64,000 bases of DNA from Escarpia spicata (taxonomy: Eukaryota > Annelida > Polychaeta > Sabellida > Siboglinidae). The stretch's first letter is position 1. The number at the start of each line of letters is the position of its first letter. Under the pieces are notes generated by a model. That model was not told the DNA's origin. It saw only the letters and a program-made list of their open reading frames with translations, and searched no databases. The position numbers and the translations under genes were made by a program. This document shows, one piece after another, positions 11,501 through 26,500 of the stretch. The DNA lies in assembly GCA_963995525.1 (NCBI GenBank), contig OZ023206.1, positions 66,101,304 through 66,165,303 of the forward strand, written 5' to 3'.

Positions 11501-14500
11501 CAGTTGACCTGTCATCGGCTTCTTTATTTTGCAGTATATATGCAGCCATATTGTTGATTGTGGCACTGTCCGAACCTTGTTTAATTTGTTTATTTTTGCT
11601 GTATTTTGTAACCTTGATCATATTGATAACGCTAAGGGAACACATATTTGCGAAAGAGATTGCTGTCTTTTGACATTTGGGAGGTTGATTTTAACACAAT
11701 CTATTCAGTAATATGACCGGTAGATGGTAGCCATTTTGTAAATTAATTTATTATTTTTACGTTTTCACACACGATGTCATTTACAAAATAACGCATAATT
11801 TGAAAACTAACCTTCAGAATTGTATAAATGTTTTACTAGGGCAAAACTAAATGCCTGGCTACATTTGTTTCACTGTAGCACTTATGGTAGGTTCTGTGAA
11901 TGTTTTGATACAGCCTGATGAAATTGATGTTTTATTTTGTCATCGTAATTGTTGAACTTTGCTTCAAAATCTGAAACTTAATTGAATGCAACACAACAAT
12001 TTTAACAGCATCTTTTATTCAAACATTCATTTCTATAGTTAATGTAATTAATTTCATATATTTTCATGCACTGGTTGTCGAGATATCCAAATTTTAATGC
12101 AAGCAACACACAGTGTAATTCTCAATTGGCTGCCATCTTCAAATAGTCTGCCAACAGCAGGTTATAAAATAATATTCAGCGACTCCTGCAAGATTTGCCG
12201 CTCGAGGTTAACTCTTTACTTTAAAGAGTTAAGCTCGGCAAATCTTGCAGGGGTCGCTGAATATTATGTGAAGTTGTTCCTCGGGACTTTGACTAATATT
12301 GTCAAAAATTTTCATAATGTTGTTTATGTGTTTGTTTTTTGTAGGAGCATTGTTTTTAAACCTATGCTGTCTGCTTCTTGTATTTTAGTATAATGTCCTT
12401 AGTGCTAGGATAACTATGGTAATGGTATACTGTTCGCCAAGTTATGCTTCATAAGCCCAAACAATTTGAATGTTGTATCCAGGAAATGTTTAAGTTTAAA
12501 GGAAAACATTCCTACTTAATGATCGTTTTACCTTGTATCTTATCTAATGTAGGGTTTAGACAATCTGTGTAAAATTAATAGTATGCTTGTGTTTCCAGAC
12601 TTGCTGGTACAGTTCATGTAGCAGTGGAACGGTTAAACTAAATGTTAAGTTTGTGTTGCCAGACTTGCTGGTACAGTTCCTGTAGCAGTGGAACAGTTCA
12701 ACTAAATGTTAAGTTTGTGTTGCCAGACTTGCTGGTACAGTTCCTGTAGCAGTGGAACAGTTCAACTAAATGTTAAGTTTGTGTTGCCTGACTTGCTGGT
12801 ACAGTTCCTGTAGCAGTGGAACAGTTCAACTAAATGTTAAGTTTGTGTTGCCAGACTTGCTGGTACAGTTCCTGTGCAGTGGAACAGTTCAACTAAATGT
12901 TAAGTTTGTGTTGCCAGACTTGCTGGTACAGTTCCTGTAGCAGTGGAACAGTTCAACTAAATGTTAAGTTTGTGTTGCCAGACTTGCTGGTACAGTTCCT
13001 GTAGCAGTGGAACAGTTCAACTAAATGTTAAGTTTGTGTTGCCTGACTTGCTGGTACAGTTCCTGTAGCAGTGGAACAGTTCAACTAAATGTTAAGTTTG
13101 TGTTGCCAGACTTGCTGGTACAGTTCCTGTAGCAGTGGAACAGTTCAACTAAATGTTAAGTTTGTGTTGCCAGACTTGCTGGTACAGTTCCTGTAGCAGT
13201 GGAACAGTTCAACTAAATGTTAAGTTTGTGTTGCCTGACTTGCTGGTACAGTTCCTGTAGCAGTGGAACAGTTCAACTAAATGTTAAGTTTGTGTTGCCA
13301 GACTTGCTGGTACAGTTCCTGTAGCAGTGGAACAGTTCAACTAAATGTTAAGTTTGTGTTGCCTGACTTGCTGGTACAGTTCCTGTAGCAGTGGAACAGT
13401 TCAACTAAATGTTAAGTTTGTGTTGCCAGACTTGCTGGTACAGTTCCTGTGCAGTGGAACAGTTCAACTAAATGTTAAGTTTGTGTTGCCAGACTTGCTG
13501 GTACAGTTCCTGTGCAGTGGAACAGTTCAACTAAATGTTAAGTTTGTGTTGCCAGACTTGCTGGTACAGTTCCTGTAGCAGTGGAACAGTTCAACTAAAT
13601 GTTAAGTTTGTGTTGCCAGACTTGCTGGTACAGTTCCTGTAGCAGTGGAACAGTTCAACTAAATGTTAAGTTTGTGTTGCCAGACTTGCTGGTACAGTTC
13701 CTGTAGCAGTGGAACAGTTCAACTAAATGTTAAGTTTGTGTTGCCAGACTTGCTGGTACAGTTCCTGTGCAGTGGAACAGTTCAGCTGTGTTTCCATGCT
13801 GTCTCCTGCCACAAACAGTTTCTCTCGTGGACCTTCCAACTGTGTAAGTACCAAGTCATCTAACTATAATCGAGGTAGCTGGGTATGTTAACATATTCTT
13901 CTTAGACCAGTGGTTCCCAGTCTTTTGTAGTGCTTTTAGGGATCACACCAGATATTGCTAGATGTATATAAATTGATTGTTAACGATGTTATGCATGGTT
14001 ATGAGCCATGCAATTGGTTGGGCATAACTTGCGTTGCGAATTACGTCACAACAAACACCATATATGAATACCCGGCGAAACCATCTTCTATGTCTAGACA
14101 ATGGGCATTTTTGCGAGTCACTTCAATAACTTCTTCGTACAAACACTCCTTTCCCCGTTAGGCCCTTGCAGGGAGAGAGACTCAACACTTGGTCATTCCA
14201 CCAGCTCCACCTCTCACGATCCTCCGGCATTCTCCCTTATCTCTGCTATCTCATGCCGTTCCAAGATGTCCCTTTTACACAGTCGCTCCATCTTAATGTT
14301 GGTCTTCCTCTTCACCAGCCTTCCCCTTCTCTTGTCCGTGCATTCTTCATCAGACTCTCCACTCATTCTGTTCCTGTCTGCTCCCAACTACCATCTCCCA
14401 CACTTCTTAATTTCCTCCTGCAAGTTTTGATCATATGCAGCGTTCCGTCTTTGGGGTGTTTAATTGTGTTCTCTCTTCAACATGTGATGTCCTTGCTGAC

Positions 14501-17500
14501 AACTTGGATGCCAGATCTTTTAACATGTTTACATGGTCCATTGTATACTTTAAGTTGAATAAATACAGCTGTAGTGTGAAAAGACTTTCACAAGTCATTG
14601 AACTGTGAATTTGATTGATCACTTTGTGCTCATTACTGTGTATGACTTTTTGATGTGACTTGTTTATTCACTCACTACTATTTGTCGTGTGAACCTGTTT
14701 GTTCTCAGAACTTTCTCACTGCTGGATCAATCAGAGGATGCTCTTTTAATAACCTTTAGATTACTCTAGAAGATGTCAAATGTCTAGTTGTGGCCTCGTT
14801 GAAGACTAATTAAGCGCATGGTAAAAATAAAAAAACCAGACTGAAGTAGTATTCTTATTTACCCATAACAACCCCAGCACTTAAGGGAACTTGAACCTCT
14901 GTGTCTGTGAGGCGTAGACTATTAATCACATCTGAGGACACTACATTATTGTTTCACCCACTTAGCCCAGTGCTAGACATCAATCAGACAAAGTTATTGT
15001 TGTCTGTCATATCACCAACCAGCAGTGACATTTTTGTCAAATTCTGCAGATTGTTTATTATAGAAAATTGACATGGAATGTTCTCCCATTTGTCGCCTTT
15101 AAACAAACCGAGCCTGTGCTACAAAGTGGCAAATAGACATGTAAATTTCTGCCCAGCTGGAATGTTGTTTCCTGCAGATCTGTCCTTTTTCCTGCTTGTG
15201 AACTATTTTTAGGGTGCATAAAGACCTGGTAAGTTTGAAGCTGACAAAATGCAATACACTTCAATCACATATGCTGAACCTGGACATTAAACAATTATCT
15301 ATAACCATGTATGTATTCCCTTTGCTTTGTGACATTGATACATCCAGTTTGTTTTAATATAATGTATATATATATATATATATACCAAGCTGCCGTTCCG
15401 CTTGAGCGAACAGAGCAGACATGGTCATTAAATACATCAGTTTGAAGAGTCGCCTAGGCTGTGTCGTTACAGAATATATATATATAATTAATAAAGATTT
15501 CATATCATATATTATACTATATGGAAATTGACAAAGGATTAAAATGAGAAAAACATTGAACTACCCGTTTATCCACTTTTTTCTTCTTGCCCATATTAAT
15601 TTAATAATAGTTTTTATTTTATATAATGCTGTATCCAGTAATGGTCACGGTGCTGTACATAAAACTAATAAATGAAAATACAAATAAACACCTTTAAATA
15701 TCAGAATAAATCATTTCAGATAATAATCATCAGTACTTAGATTAAACCTAATTATTTTTTATGTTAGAATAATTAAATACATTGTTTACATAAGAATATC
15801 AACAGTCAGGTAAAGCAAGTTAATCTAGAAAAATCAATAAATATATCAAGTGGTTATAACAAGTAAGCCTGATAAAATTAGAGTTTAAATTTTCTGTAGA
15901 ATAATTATATTAAGAATAATGAAAAAGTAAATTATTATTATTGTTATTTAAAATGAAATTATTGTAATCCTATTTAAGTGTGCGCAAGGATAAAAAATAA
16001 GTGCATCTTTAAGGTGTCTTGAACGATTCAAGAAATGTTCATGTTGTGACAATAGTTTGTAGAGCATTCCACACAGTAGCAGCTGCATGAATAAATGCAC
16101 AGTCCCCTGCTCTAGTTCATGACCTCTTGACCACCAAACTGTTAGTCTCAACTGAAAGTATGCTTCATCCAGTTGAGATATATAAAGGGTTTTAGGACAA
16201 AACGTGATAAACACCATTTTTGAAATTTTGCCCAAACCAGGACTACCGGGTAAACACTAATTTATAAAAAAATGCAATAGATCCCCATGAAACAATGTGA
16301 ACAAAAGAGCGTTTGTTTTCTAAACACAATAAACGCCATCCGTCTTTTTTATCAAAATGTGCTATAGCCATGTTCAGCCAATCCGCACCGCCGTGCCACA
16401 CATGCAACTATGCGGAGTGATAACAAAATCATTTAAAATCATGTTTTGCGTAACAAATGTGCAACGAATATTTCAGAGTTTGCCACCATTCTCTATGATT
16501 TTGGATTATAAATATATATATCAACTTAATTTACAAGTTGTTATTTAAACTTTGAGGATGAAGCACAAAAATGACTTTTTCTGAAAACAAAGAAAATTGA
16601 TATATACCACATTTTGTCCTGAACACTTCAGTTATTGGTAAGAGATAACTATTTTTGTGTCTTTTTGACTTTTATGTGTCCCAAATAAGTCGAATAAAAA
16701 AATAATAATTAATTTGCCAACACCACACAGCACCTCAGTTTTCTCAAGTAAACACGTTATATATACGTCATTATGCCATGTACAGCAGAAAATAATGCAG
16801 CAATGTATGACGTGTCATTGATGCACAGCCACTGCCCAGATTGATCCCTGAATGTGTGAAATCTGTGGTTTGTCTGTGACCTGTGGCTGGTAAATGTAAG
16901 TTCTTAAAAGTAAATTTCTTATATAGCGCAGTATGCAGTCCTCGGGACTGCTCAAAGCACTTTACACTTTACTTCCTGGCAAGCCTGTTCAGTAAAACAC
17001 CATCTCGATTTTTCTCGGAAGCATTCAGCCACGCTGCTATTAATGCGCAAAGACTATTCATGTGCAACTGGTGTGTGACCTGTTGTTTGTGTGACAGTGT
17101 CGGTGAACCGGTGCGGAGTGGAAGGTCTCTTCACCCTCCTCTACGATGTCCTCCTCATGAAGACCGGCAAGGGGTCAACATGGGTCCCCAGCGTCTCAAG
17201 CATCATTCGGGTCTTTGTCAATTATGGTGAGTTCTGCACAATTGACGGATGACACGATCACACACAGTGTCCTTTCTGCACTTCTAGATGGTTTTTAATG
17301 TCAAAAAGCAAGATACCACGACAATCCGCTGTAGTTTTTTGGTGTACGTTTTTTATTTGCGAGCACAGTAACTTACCTTAGCTGCATGACGTTATGATTG
17401 TCACATTTGTTGAGATATAAATCAACCAACACATACACGCATGCCTTCCTGTTATATGTAAATGACATGTCTGCTGCAGTTAAATGCAAGCTTTTGTTAT

Positions 17501-20500
17501 AAATACGGACGACTCAGTCTTGCTTTCCTCGGGAAAGGATTTAGCAGAAATAAAGGCAAATTTCAGTTTGGAGCTGGAGTCCGTCAGTGAATGGTTAATC
17601 GATAACAAACTGTCTCTTCATTTAGAAAAAACATAATCCATTGTGTTTGGAACGAAGAGAAAATTGTACAAATGTAATAATCTTAATGTTGTATGCAATG
17701 GAAATGTCACTGAATCAAAGTCAAGTGTCACATATTTAGGGGTGACTAGATCAGTGGTGATATTATAGCTATCTGGTGATATTATAGCTATCTGGTGATA
17801 TTATAGCTTCTAATATCCTTTCTAAAACTTCAAATAAACTTTTTTATTTTTATACAGGAATGCCATAAAGTTTACTATCAAAACAAAAAAGCTACTAGTC
17901 TGCTTTGATTCAATGTCATTTTGATTATACATGGTCAGCTTGGTACATGGAGTGTTGAACAAAATGAAGTGCAGAATGCAGGGTACACGGAATAAGATTA
18001 TCAGATTTACGTTAAATGCTCCACCGAGGTTCCATGTTGGTACTAATGAATTTCAGACTGTTGGTATACTGCCTGTTGAATATAGAGTAGAACAGTTCAA
18101 GTTGGGCCACGTGTTCAATATCATCAATGGAAATGCACCAGCATATTTAAGAGCAAATGTTGAAATGGTTCATCATAGATCCCCACAAGAGCCAGTGAAT
18201 TGGCATGTGTTATTCCCAGAGTAAAGGGTTCTGGACAAACTTCTTTCCTTTATACACTGTACAGGCATATGCCACTGGAACAACTTGCCAATCGAAACAA
18301 AACAATGTCCATCTAAAATTAGTTTTAGAAAAAAGGTGACGATCCTTTTATGTAGTAAATTGGTGGCTCATGAACACAATCCTTACATTGTGTCTTAATG
18401 TTATTAATGTTCAATATTTGTTTATTTATTGTATTTTAAATTTTGCAATTTTTTTACATTTGTAATATAATTTTTTTAATTGTACTATTTTTTTTTTTTA
18501 ATATATATAATTACTTATTCAGTATTTTTTTTGCGGACCACATTGGAAATTTGATGTGCTATCCTCGGTATTATATATATGTAATTTTTCTTCTAATTAT
18601 GTAATACATGTATATAATTTTACTGAATAAACTCACTCACATACCATTAGTAAGTTTTAGTTGTGGACCTACGCTGCGGGAGGGGAGGGACTCACAATAG
18701 TTGTGGACCTACCCTGCGGGAGGGGAGGTACTCACAATAGTTGTGGACCTACGCTGCGGGAGGGGAGGGACTCACAATAGTTGTGGACCTACGCTGCGGG
18801 AGGGGAGGGACTCAAAATAGTTGTGGACCTACCCTGCGGGAGGGGAGGTACTCACAATAGTTGTGGACCTACGCTGCGGGAGGGGAGGGACTCACAATAG
18901 TTGTGGACCTACGCTGCGGGAGGGGAGGGACTCACAGTAGTTGTGGACCTACCCTGCGGGAGGGGAGGGACTCACAGTAGTTGTGGACCTACCCTGCGGG
19001 AGGGGAGGGACTCAAAATAGTTGTGGACCTACCCTGCGGGAGGGGAGGGACTCACAGTAGTTGTGGACCTACCCTGCAGGAGGGGAGGGACTCAAAATAG
19101 TTGTGGACCTACCCTGCAGGAGGGGAGGGACTCACAGTAGTTGTGGACCTACCCTGCAGGAGGGGAGGGACTCAAAATAGTTGTGGACCTACCCTGCAGG
19201 AGGGGAGGAACTCAGAGTAGTTGTGGACCTACCCTGCAGGAGGGGAGGGACTCACAATAGTTGTGGACCTACCCTGCGGGAGGGGAGGGACTCACAGTAG
19301 TTGTGGACCTACCCTGCGGGAGGGGAGGGACTCACAGTAGTTGTGGACCTACCCTGCGGGAGGGGAGGGACTCACAATAGTTGTGGACCTACCCTGCGGG
19401 AGGGGAGGGACTCACAGTAGTTGTGGACCTACCCTGCGGGAGGGGAGGGACTCACAGTAGTTGTGGACCTACCCTGCGGGAGGGGAGGGACTCACAGTAG
19501 TTGTGGACCTACCCTGCGGGAGGGGAGGGACTCACAGTAGTTGTGGACCTACCCTGCGGGAGGGGAGGGACTCACAGTAGTTGTGGACCTACCCTGCGGG
19601 AGGGGAGGGACTCACAGTAGTTGTGGACCTACCCTGCGGGAGGGGAGGGACTCACAATAGTTGTGGACCTACCCTGCGGGAGGGGAGGGACTCACAGTAG
19701 TTGTGGACCTACCCTGCGGGAGGGGAGGGACTCACAGTAGTTGTGGACCTACCCTGCGGGAGGGGAGGGACTCACAGTAGTTGTGGACCTACCCTGCGGG
19801 AGGGGAGGGACTCACAGTAGTTGTGGACCTACCCTGCGGGAGGGGAGGGACTCACAGTAGTTGTGGACCTACCCTGCGGGAGGGGAGGGACTCACAGTAG
19901 TTGTGGACCTACCCTGCAGGAGGGGAGGGACTCACAGTAGTTGTGGACCTACCCTGCGGCAGGGGAGGGACTCACAATAGTTGTGGGTTTCCTTTAGTTT
20001 GTCTGGGTGTCTATAGGTTTGGTGGGATTGTGTGGTTTCGCATGGGTTTGCGTGGGTTTGTATCTCCCATGTCACAGTTTGCATGACGTCTGATTTTGTC
20101 ATTCCGATAGGTGCAACCTTTGAAGATCTCTGTCCTCATCCACACCTTGTGTCGTTCTCCAAGGAAGACCTCCAGTACGTATATACTAACACTGTCCCCT
20201 ATGTGTGAGACAGCCACACCAGCTGTGTCGGCCCTAGACTTGCACAATTATTGACAAATAGTTACTGTTTACAACATATCTAAGTGATAATGTGTTGTGA
20301 CACCGTGTTGTGACTGTTGTGACCCCGTGTTGTGACAACGTGTGTTGTGACACCGTGTTGTGACACCGTGTTGTGACATTTTGTTGTGACACTGCCATCA
20401 CATTTTTTGACAACTTGTTGCATTGTCTTGTGACCTTGTTTGCAACACAGAGATATTTTCTGGTGAAATCATCTTGTGACATCACCTTGTGACAGCATCT

Positions 20501-23500
20501 TGTGATATTGTCTGTGTGACTTTGTCTTTGTGACATAATCTTGATATTGGATTGCAACATTTTCTTGCGGCATCGTATTTTGACATTGAATCATGACACT
20601 GCAGGTCAACCGAAAACAAGGAGAACATTGAGGATGGTCAAGGAGACCACCAGGTGGCACCACTGGATGCGGCGAGGACGTACGGCTGCGAGAATCTACA
20701 ACTTGTCATCCAGGTCATCTCTCACGCCCTCACTCTAAGGTAAGAGGTCGCTACTGTTGCTGTGGGTAACTAGCTGAGATCAGAAATAAAAACACTTTAC
20801 AGACCTATTAGGATTATTTTTTATTATTTAGAGACGTGAAATGTTTATATAATGGCCGACGACCTTTTCATCAGTATCCGGAATGAAACTTTGGAACTCA
20901 TTGCCAGAATATTTAAGACAAACAGACACACTGACTAAGTTCAAGACTCTTTTTAAATGTCATCTCTTAAGTTTGCTTTCATCCACAGGCGAACTGTGAA
21001 ATAGGATGCTTTGAAGAACACACATTTTTGTTTTTTTGTATTAAATATTATTTTGTATTTGATTAAGTTTTTTTAATATAAAAAATTCTTACGACCTGTA
21101 TATATTGTTCTTGAATGTAGTGATGATCCGGTTTCTTGGTTATTCCAACGTGTATATAATGTTCTTGAATGTAGTGATGATCCGGTTTCTTGGTTATTCC
21201 AACATGTATATATTGTTCTTGAATGCAGTGGTGATCTGGTTTCTTGGTTATTCCAACATGTATATATTGAATTGAAAAACCTTTGATGTCCATTAAATGT
21301 CTGCATGCTCTATAAATATTAATACTAACCAATATGTTGTCACTCTGCAGACCACATCTGTACTCGGTGAATGACCTGATGACCTTGACCTCAGCCCTAC
21401 TCAAGGTCGCGCTTGATGTCACACTCACAGAGTACGTATTTGTAGGAACCAGCATCTTTCTCTTCTTTTGGTAGTACGTAACATCTTGTACCAGTGACAT
21501 GTTGGAAGGTCTGCAGATAAATCCTTCACCAGACGTGAGAATGTGCTCACAGTAGAATACTTATAGATGTGGAATCTGTTTTTCTGTGTTGTTTCAAGGC
21601 CATGTTCGCTGTTTCAGTGTTTGGTTGTTTTTAAAGATGGAGTATTTAAGGTGTTATGCTGTCAGTCTCGGAACATGATGTAAATGATTTAAAGTAGTGC
21701 TGTTAGTTCTCTACAAAGCAATAGTCAGGCCTCATTTGACTTATTGTCTACAAGCATGCAGGCCATATTGTAAGAAGGATATAGATAAGCTAGAAAGAGT
21801 ACAACAAAGAGTAACTAAGCTGATTCTTTAACTGAAAGTTCCTACTTATGAAAGCACTAATAGAATCTGGGTTGACAACATTATAGACTAGGAGACTATG
21901 AATATACCAAATAGAAGCTTTTATAATATTGAATGTGTACAAACATTTTCCAAAAAATTATTTATTTATAAATTAAAGAAAACAATAGAACCATAGGGCA
22001 CCATTAGTTAAGAAGCAGAAAAGGTTGGATATGAGAAAGTACTAATTCTCTCAGAGGACACTAATTGACTGGAACTAATTACCTGATGATTGTGTTAATT
22101 CTAACACATATCATTCTAACTTAGGGCTGATATTTGTTTTGCAAAAAGAGTGATACGTATTATATATGGAGCAAAAGCTCAAGACCATACAAACAACTTG
22201 TTTGTTGATCTTAAAGTTATGAAGTTTTTTGATTATATTGAGTATAAAACGGCTATCACAATGTACAAGGTGAGATATCATTTACTTCTGAAAAACATTC
22301 TAAGCTGTTTTCACTTGAATAATGAATGTTGGTATGTAACAAGACAGAAAGATATATTTTAACAATTGTACGTTCGTACAACTTTGAAGGCTATGCGTGT
22401 GTTTAATGTGGGAGTCAAACTGTGGAATAGTTTACCTGAACATTTAAGAAAGTGTCAGCATATTTGTATGTTTAAAAAAGTACAAATCATCTATAATTGA
22501 GAGATCTACAGCACTGGTACTACTATGTGGAGTAATGAAGACCCATAAGAATATCAAAAATGTCAAAAACCAAAATAGATATAAAATTATTATGTTGTAG
22601 GCACTGTGTACAATAATTTTTGATTGGTAATTTTATACTTAATAAAAACATATTGTATTTTCATCGCCAGCACCTAAAATGGTCGCGGGTGAACCATTGA
22701 TAAATAGTGTACTTCTGTTCACCCCCTTTCCACATACAACGTTGTATTTGTCATATTGTTACGTGTAATGTTGAATATTGTTGGAAATAAATGATTTAGT
22801 TACTTACTAACAGTGTGAATTTGTTAAAAATAGAACTGACAGATATCTAACATTGGCGGGTTGTAAGTAGGAGGGAAATAAATTGTTGTACTCGCGATAA
22901 GCCAGACTTCCTTGTCCACATGCCATCTGGAGCTTGTAACTTTGGATGGCGATATTGTTCAATCTACTCATGCTGAAACAAATTAATTTGAAGGTGCAAC
23001 ATATTTAGAGCATTTATGATGCATTTCAATATGCATATCATTATAGTCCTGTCTTGATTTGTTACAGAGGCATGCTGGCATTCGACTTTCAAGAATGTCT
23101 CTCGGCTGCACTGAATGCATTCTCGTCAGACGATTGGTCGGCAAAGGTAGGTTTTTCAGTTTTGACTCGATCGATGGCCCTAGTTTGTCTTGTGTAATCT
23201 TAGGTTAGGGAAATTGTTGAAAAATTCAATAAAAAAGTTGTTATTGGTGTAAATACTAAAAATACAAGTCAGTGAAGTCAAAAGACATACATTCCGCAAT
23301 GAGCCAGCGTGCAGCCACATTTGTCACCAGGGGGCGACACTACCGTACCGGCACTACCATGTCACGTGAAAACGAGGCACGGCATGTTCGCGCTGTAAAT
23401 GTTCGGACAATTATTCGCATCGTCGCACATGAATAGAATCTAATTTACAATGCCTACAAGGTGTGCGGTACCCGAGTGTTCTCATCGGGGAGGCCATCAG

Positions 23501-26500
23501 TTCCCAGCTGACATAGAGCTTAGGAATAAGTGGGTGCATGCAATTCGACGTGCTGCTGACAAGAAGGGGTCGCGCTGGACTCCGAAGCCATACATGGTCG
23601 TATGCTATAATCACTTTTCACCAAGCGATTACATACAAGACAACGAGACATTACACGGTAATTATTTATTTTATTGTATGTACAGAATAAAATAATGACA
23701 GTAGTAACATTATTTATAATGACAACTTCGAATAAATTTATAAGACGTAGAAAGTCCAAGGACCACTCTCTCTTGGCCTGGGCTTGACAAATCATGACGT
23801 TACCCATTTTTCAATGATTTATTAGAATAGTTGCTTAGACCTAGTAAAATTAGAGTCTCAGATATCATCTGCCCTGGCCTATATGTACCTTATTGAAATA
23901 ATACTACACAGACATAACACTATTATTTGAATATAAATAATGATGACAATGTCTAATATATGGATATTGTTTATTATCAATACAACAGCAATGCCAGTGG
24001 CAGTGGTAGATAGTCATTGATGATACTGATGGGCATGGATAGTCCCTGAAGTTGAAGAATCGGTTATGATTATTTGTGTAGATTTATTCTTGGAAAACTG
24101 ACTAGATGGATGGATATCTTCTAAGTTATGTACATATATATATATAATATTATCTATATATAGAGAGAGAGAGTGAGAGAGAGCGAGAAAGAAAGAGGGG
24201 GGAGAGAGTGGGCGGGTTTTTCTCATCTGATACAAAAGCATGAGGTCTGCTTTCAGGCACCCCACGCACACGTCGCACATTACAGAAAAATGCTGTGCCA
24301 TCAGTATTTCAATGGGTACAAGAGCCATCCGACTGTGCGAAGAAACGGACAGCACGAGCAAAACTTCGCATGTCCATAGAAGAAGAAGAACCAACATTCG
24401 ATCCCAATCTGGATGTGCAGGAGATAGTGATTGACGACAACCCCATCGCTGTCGACGAGGAAGCTGCCACACCCTGTTCTGTGCCAGTGGATGAAGCGAG
24501 TCAGACACCGCACTTCTCCAAGCTGTCCATCGAGGAACTGATGAGCAATCCGAAGATGCTCCAGTATTATACTGGTCTGGATGACTACCGTCATTTCCAG
24601 TACGTACTCCAGAGCCTTGGTCCGGCAGCTCATTACCTGGAGTACCGTTGGAGAACGCCGCAGAAGATATCGGTTGAGAACCAGCTACTTCTAACATTAA
24701 TCAAGCTGCGCCTCCACACACCAAACCAAGAACTTGCATTCTGGTTCAGTGTTTCAGAATTTACCATTGGAAACATTTTTGTCACCTGGATCAACTTTAT
24801 GTTTTGTTCCTGGAAGGAACTAGACATTTGGCCAACTAAAGAACTGGTAAATGCATACATGCCAAGTGACTTCAAGCGTTTGTATGCAAGCATCCGGGTA
24901 ATTGTTGATGGTGTAGAAGTTCCCATAAAAAAGCCAGGAAAACCCACTGCACAGCAAGTGACATACTCTAGTTACAAAAACAGAAATACACTAAAAGCAC
25001 TAATAGGCATCACACCAGGAGGACTGACCTCCTACATCACACCTGCATATGGAGGGTCTGCCAGTGATCGCATTCTTGTGGAGCGAGGAGACTTGCCACA
25101 GAAATGCGATCCTGGTGACTCTATCATGTCCGACAAAGGGTTCAATGTGCAGGACATTTTTGCCCCATTCAACATCCAAGTAAACATACCAACATTTCTC
25201 AGGAAAAAAAATCAGCTCTCAACAAAAGCAATCATCAATGACAGGAAAATAGCATGCAAACGTGTGCATGTTGAACGTGTCATTGGCCTGGCAAAAACGT
25301 ACAAAATCCTAACTTCACCCTTGAATGAAGTTGAAACAATCTTGGGTTCACGCATCATTTTTGTCTGCTTCATGTTGGGCAATCATCGAGCATGCATAGT
25401 TTCTAAAACTGCATAAAACAAAGGTCAAACATGGTTACAAGTATCTTTATTCAAACACAGCTACCTAACTGCCTAAATTTAATTTAAATAATTTTCTGGT
25501 TTATGCCCATTTATGACATTATTTATATACATGTCACCATATTTTATGCAGCAAAAAAGTTACTATGAAATTAATAAGAACATTAATTTTGACTCTAATT
25601 CCACTTAAACCATTTCAACCTGCAGTGTGTAATAAACCTGCACATTGAACCCTTTGTCAGACATCATGATTTACCATTGCAAGTAAAAATGCTTGTTCAG
25701 ATACTCCTTCCGGTAGTGGTCGTGGAAGAATGTTTCTAATCTGGTTAACATGTCATTTACAAAGGTGTCATCATACAGAACATCAACAATGACTAGGTCT
25801 ACCAGGGTGAAAATCACCAGATGACATTGTTTTTTTTTGGTAATGTGCATGTTTCCTTGCACCTGATACATATAATCATGATGTCTATTTAACACTACTT
25901 TGCCATTTTTTGTAAGTACCAAGTATGGCACTGTGACTGGTGTGATAGGCTTGTCCCTGGAGACATAAGGGCATTTGATTTCTATGACTGTTGTGTCATC
26001 TACAATGCCATCTGGAGAGCAGGCCAGATAAGGTCGCTCTGAACATATGACCAGACCACTTGTTGTTACATCATTGCCTGTTTTCTCAATGTAACCTTTT
26101 AGTGCAATACTCTCATATTTCCTGCCATGTTCAAGTGGTGCAGCCGATATGCTTTTTGCCTGTTGTAGACTGCGGGCAAATTTGTCTGCATCAGTTCTCT
26201 TGGTGATTTTACAGATTCTGCCAAATCGTGAGGCAGTCATGCGTTTTGTGCGCTCTGCATGCCACAAGCCTACAACCGCCTGCCCTCTTGTGTTTTGTTC
26301 GATTTGTGTTGCCTGTTCTTGTGAAATATTTGTGAGTGTGTCAACTTGTAAATAGTGTTCGGATGGTGTAAGTGTGCAGTAGTCGTGGTCATTGTCAAAT
26401 GCATGCATGTTTGCAGGAGTGGTGATGTGCATTAGAGCTGGGTTAACAGTTGATGAAGCTGCAAAATTTATAGTGGCATTGGTCACTCGTGTGTATGTTG

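Noticed and set aside
14100..14560. Open frames of 109 and 130 codons in SLF2 intron 3
   Set aside because: Low-complexity Ser/Leu/Pro-rich translation without a family match; does not join the SLF2 frame.
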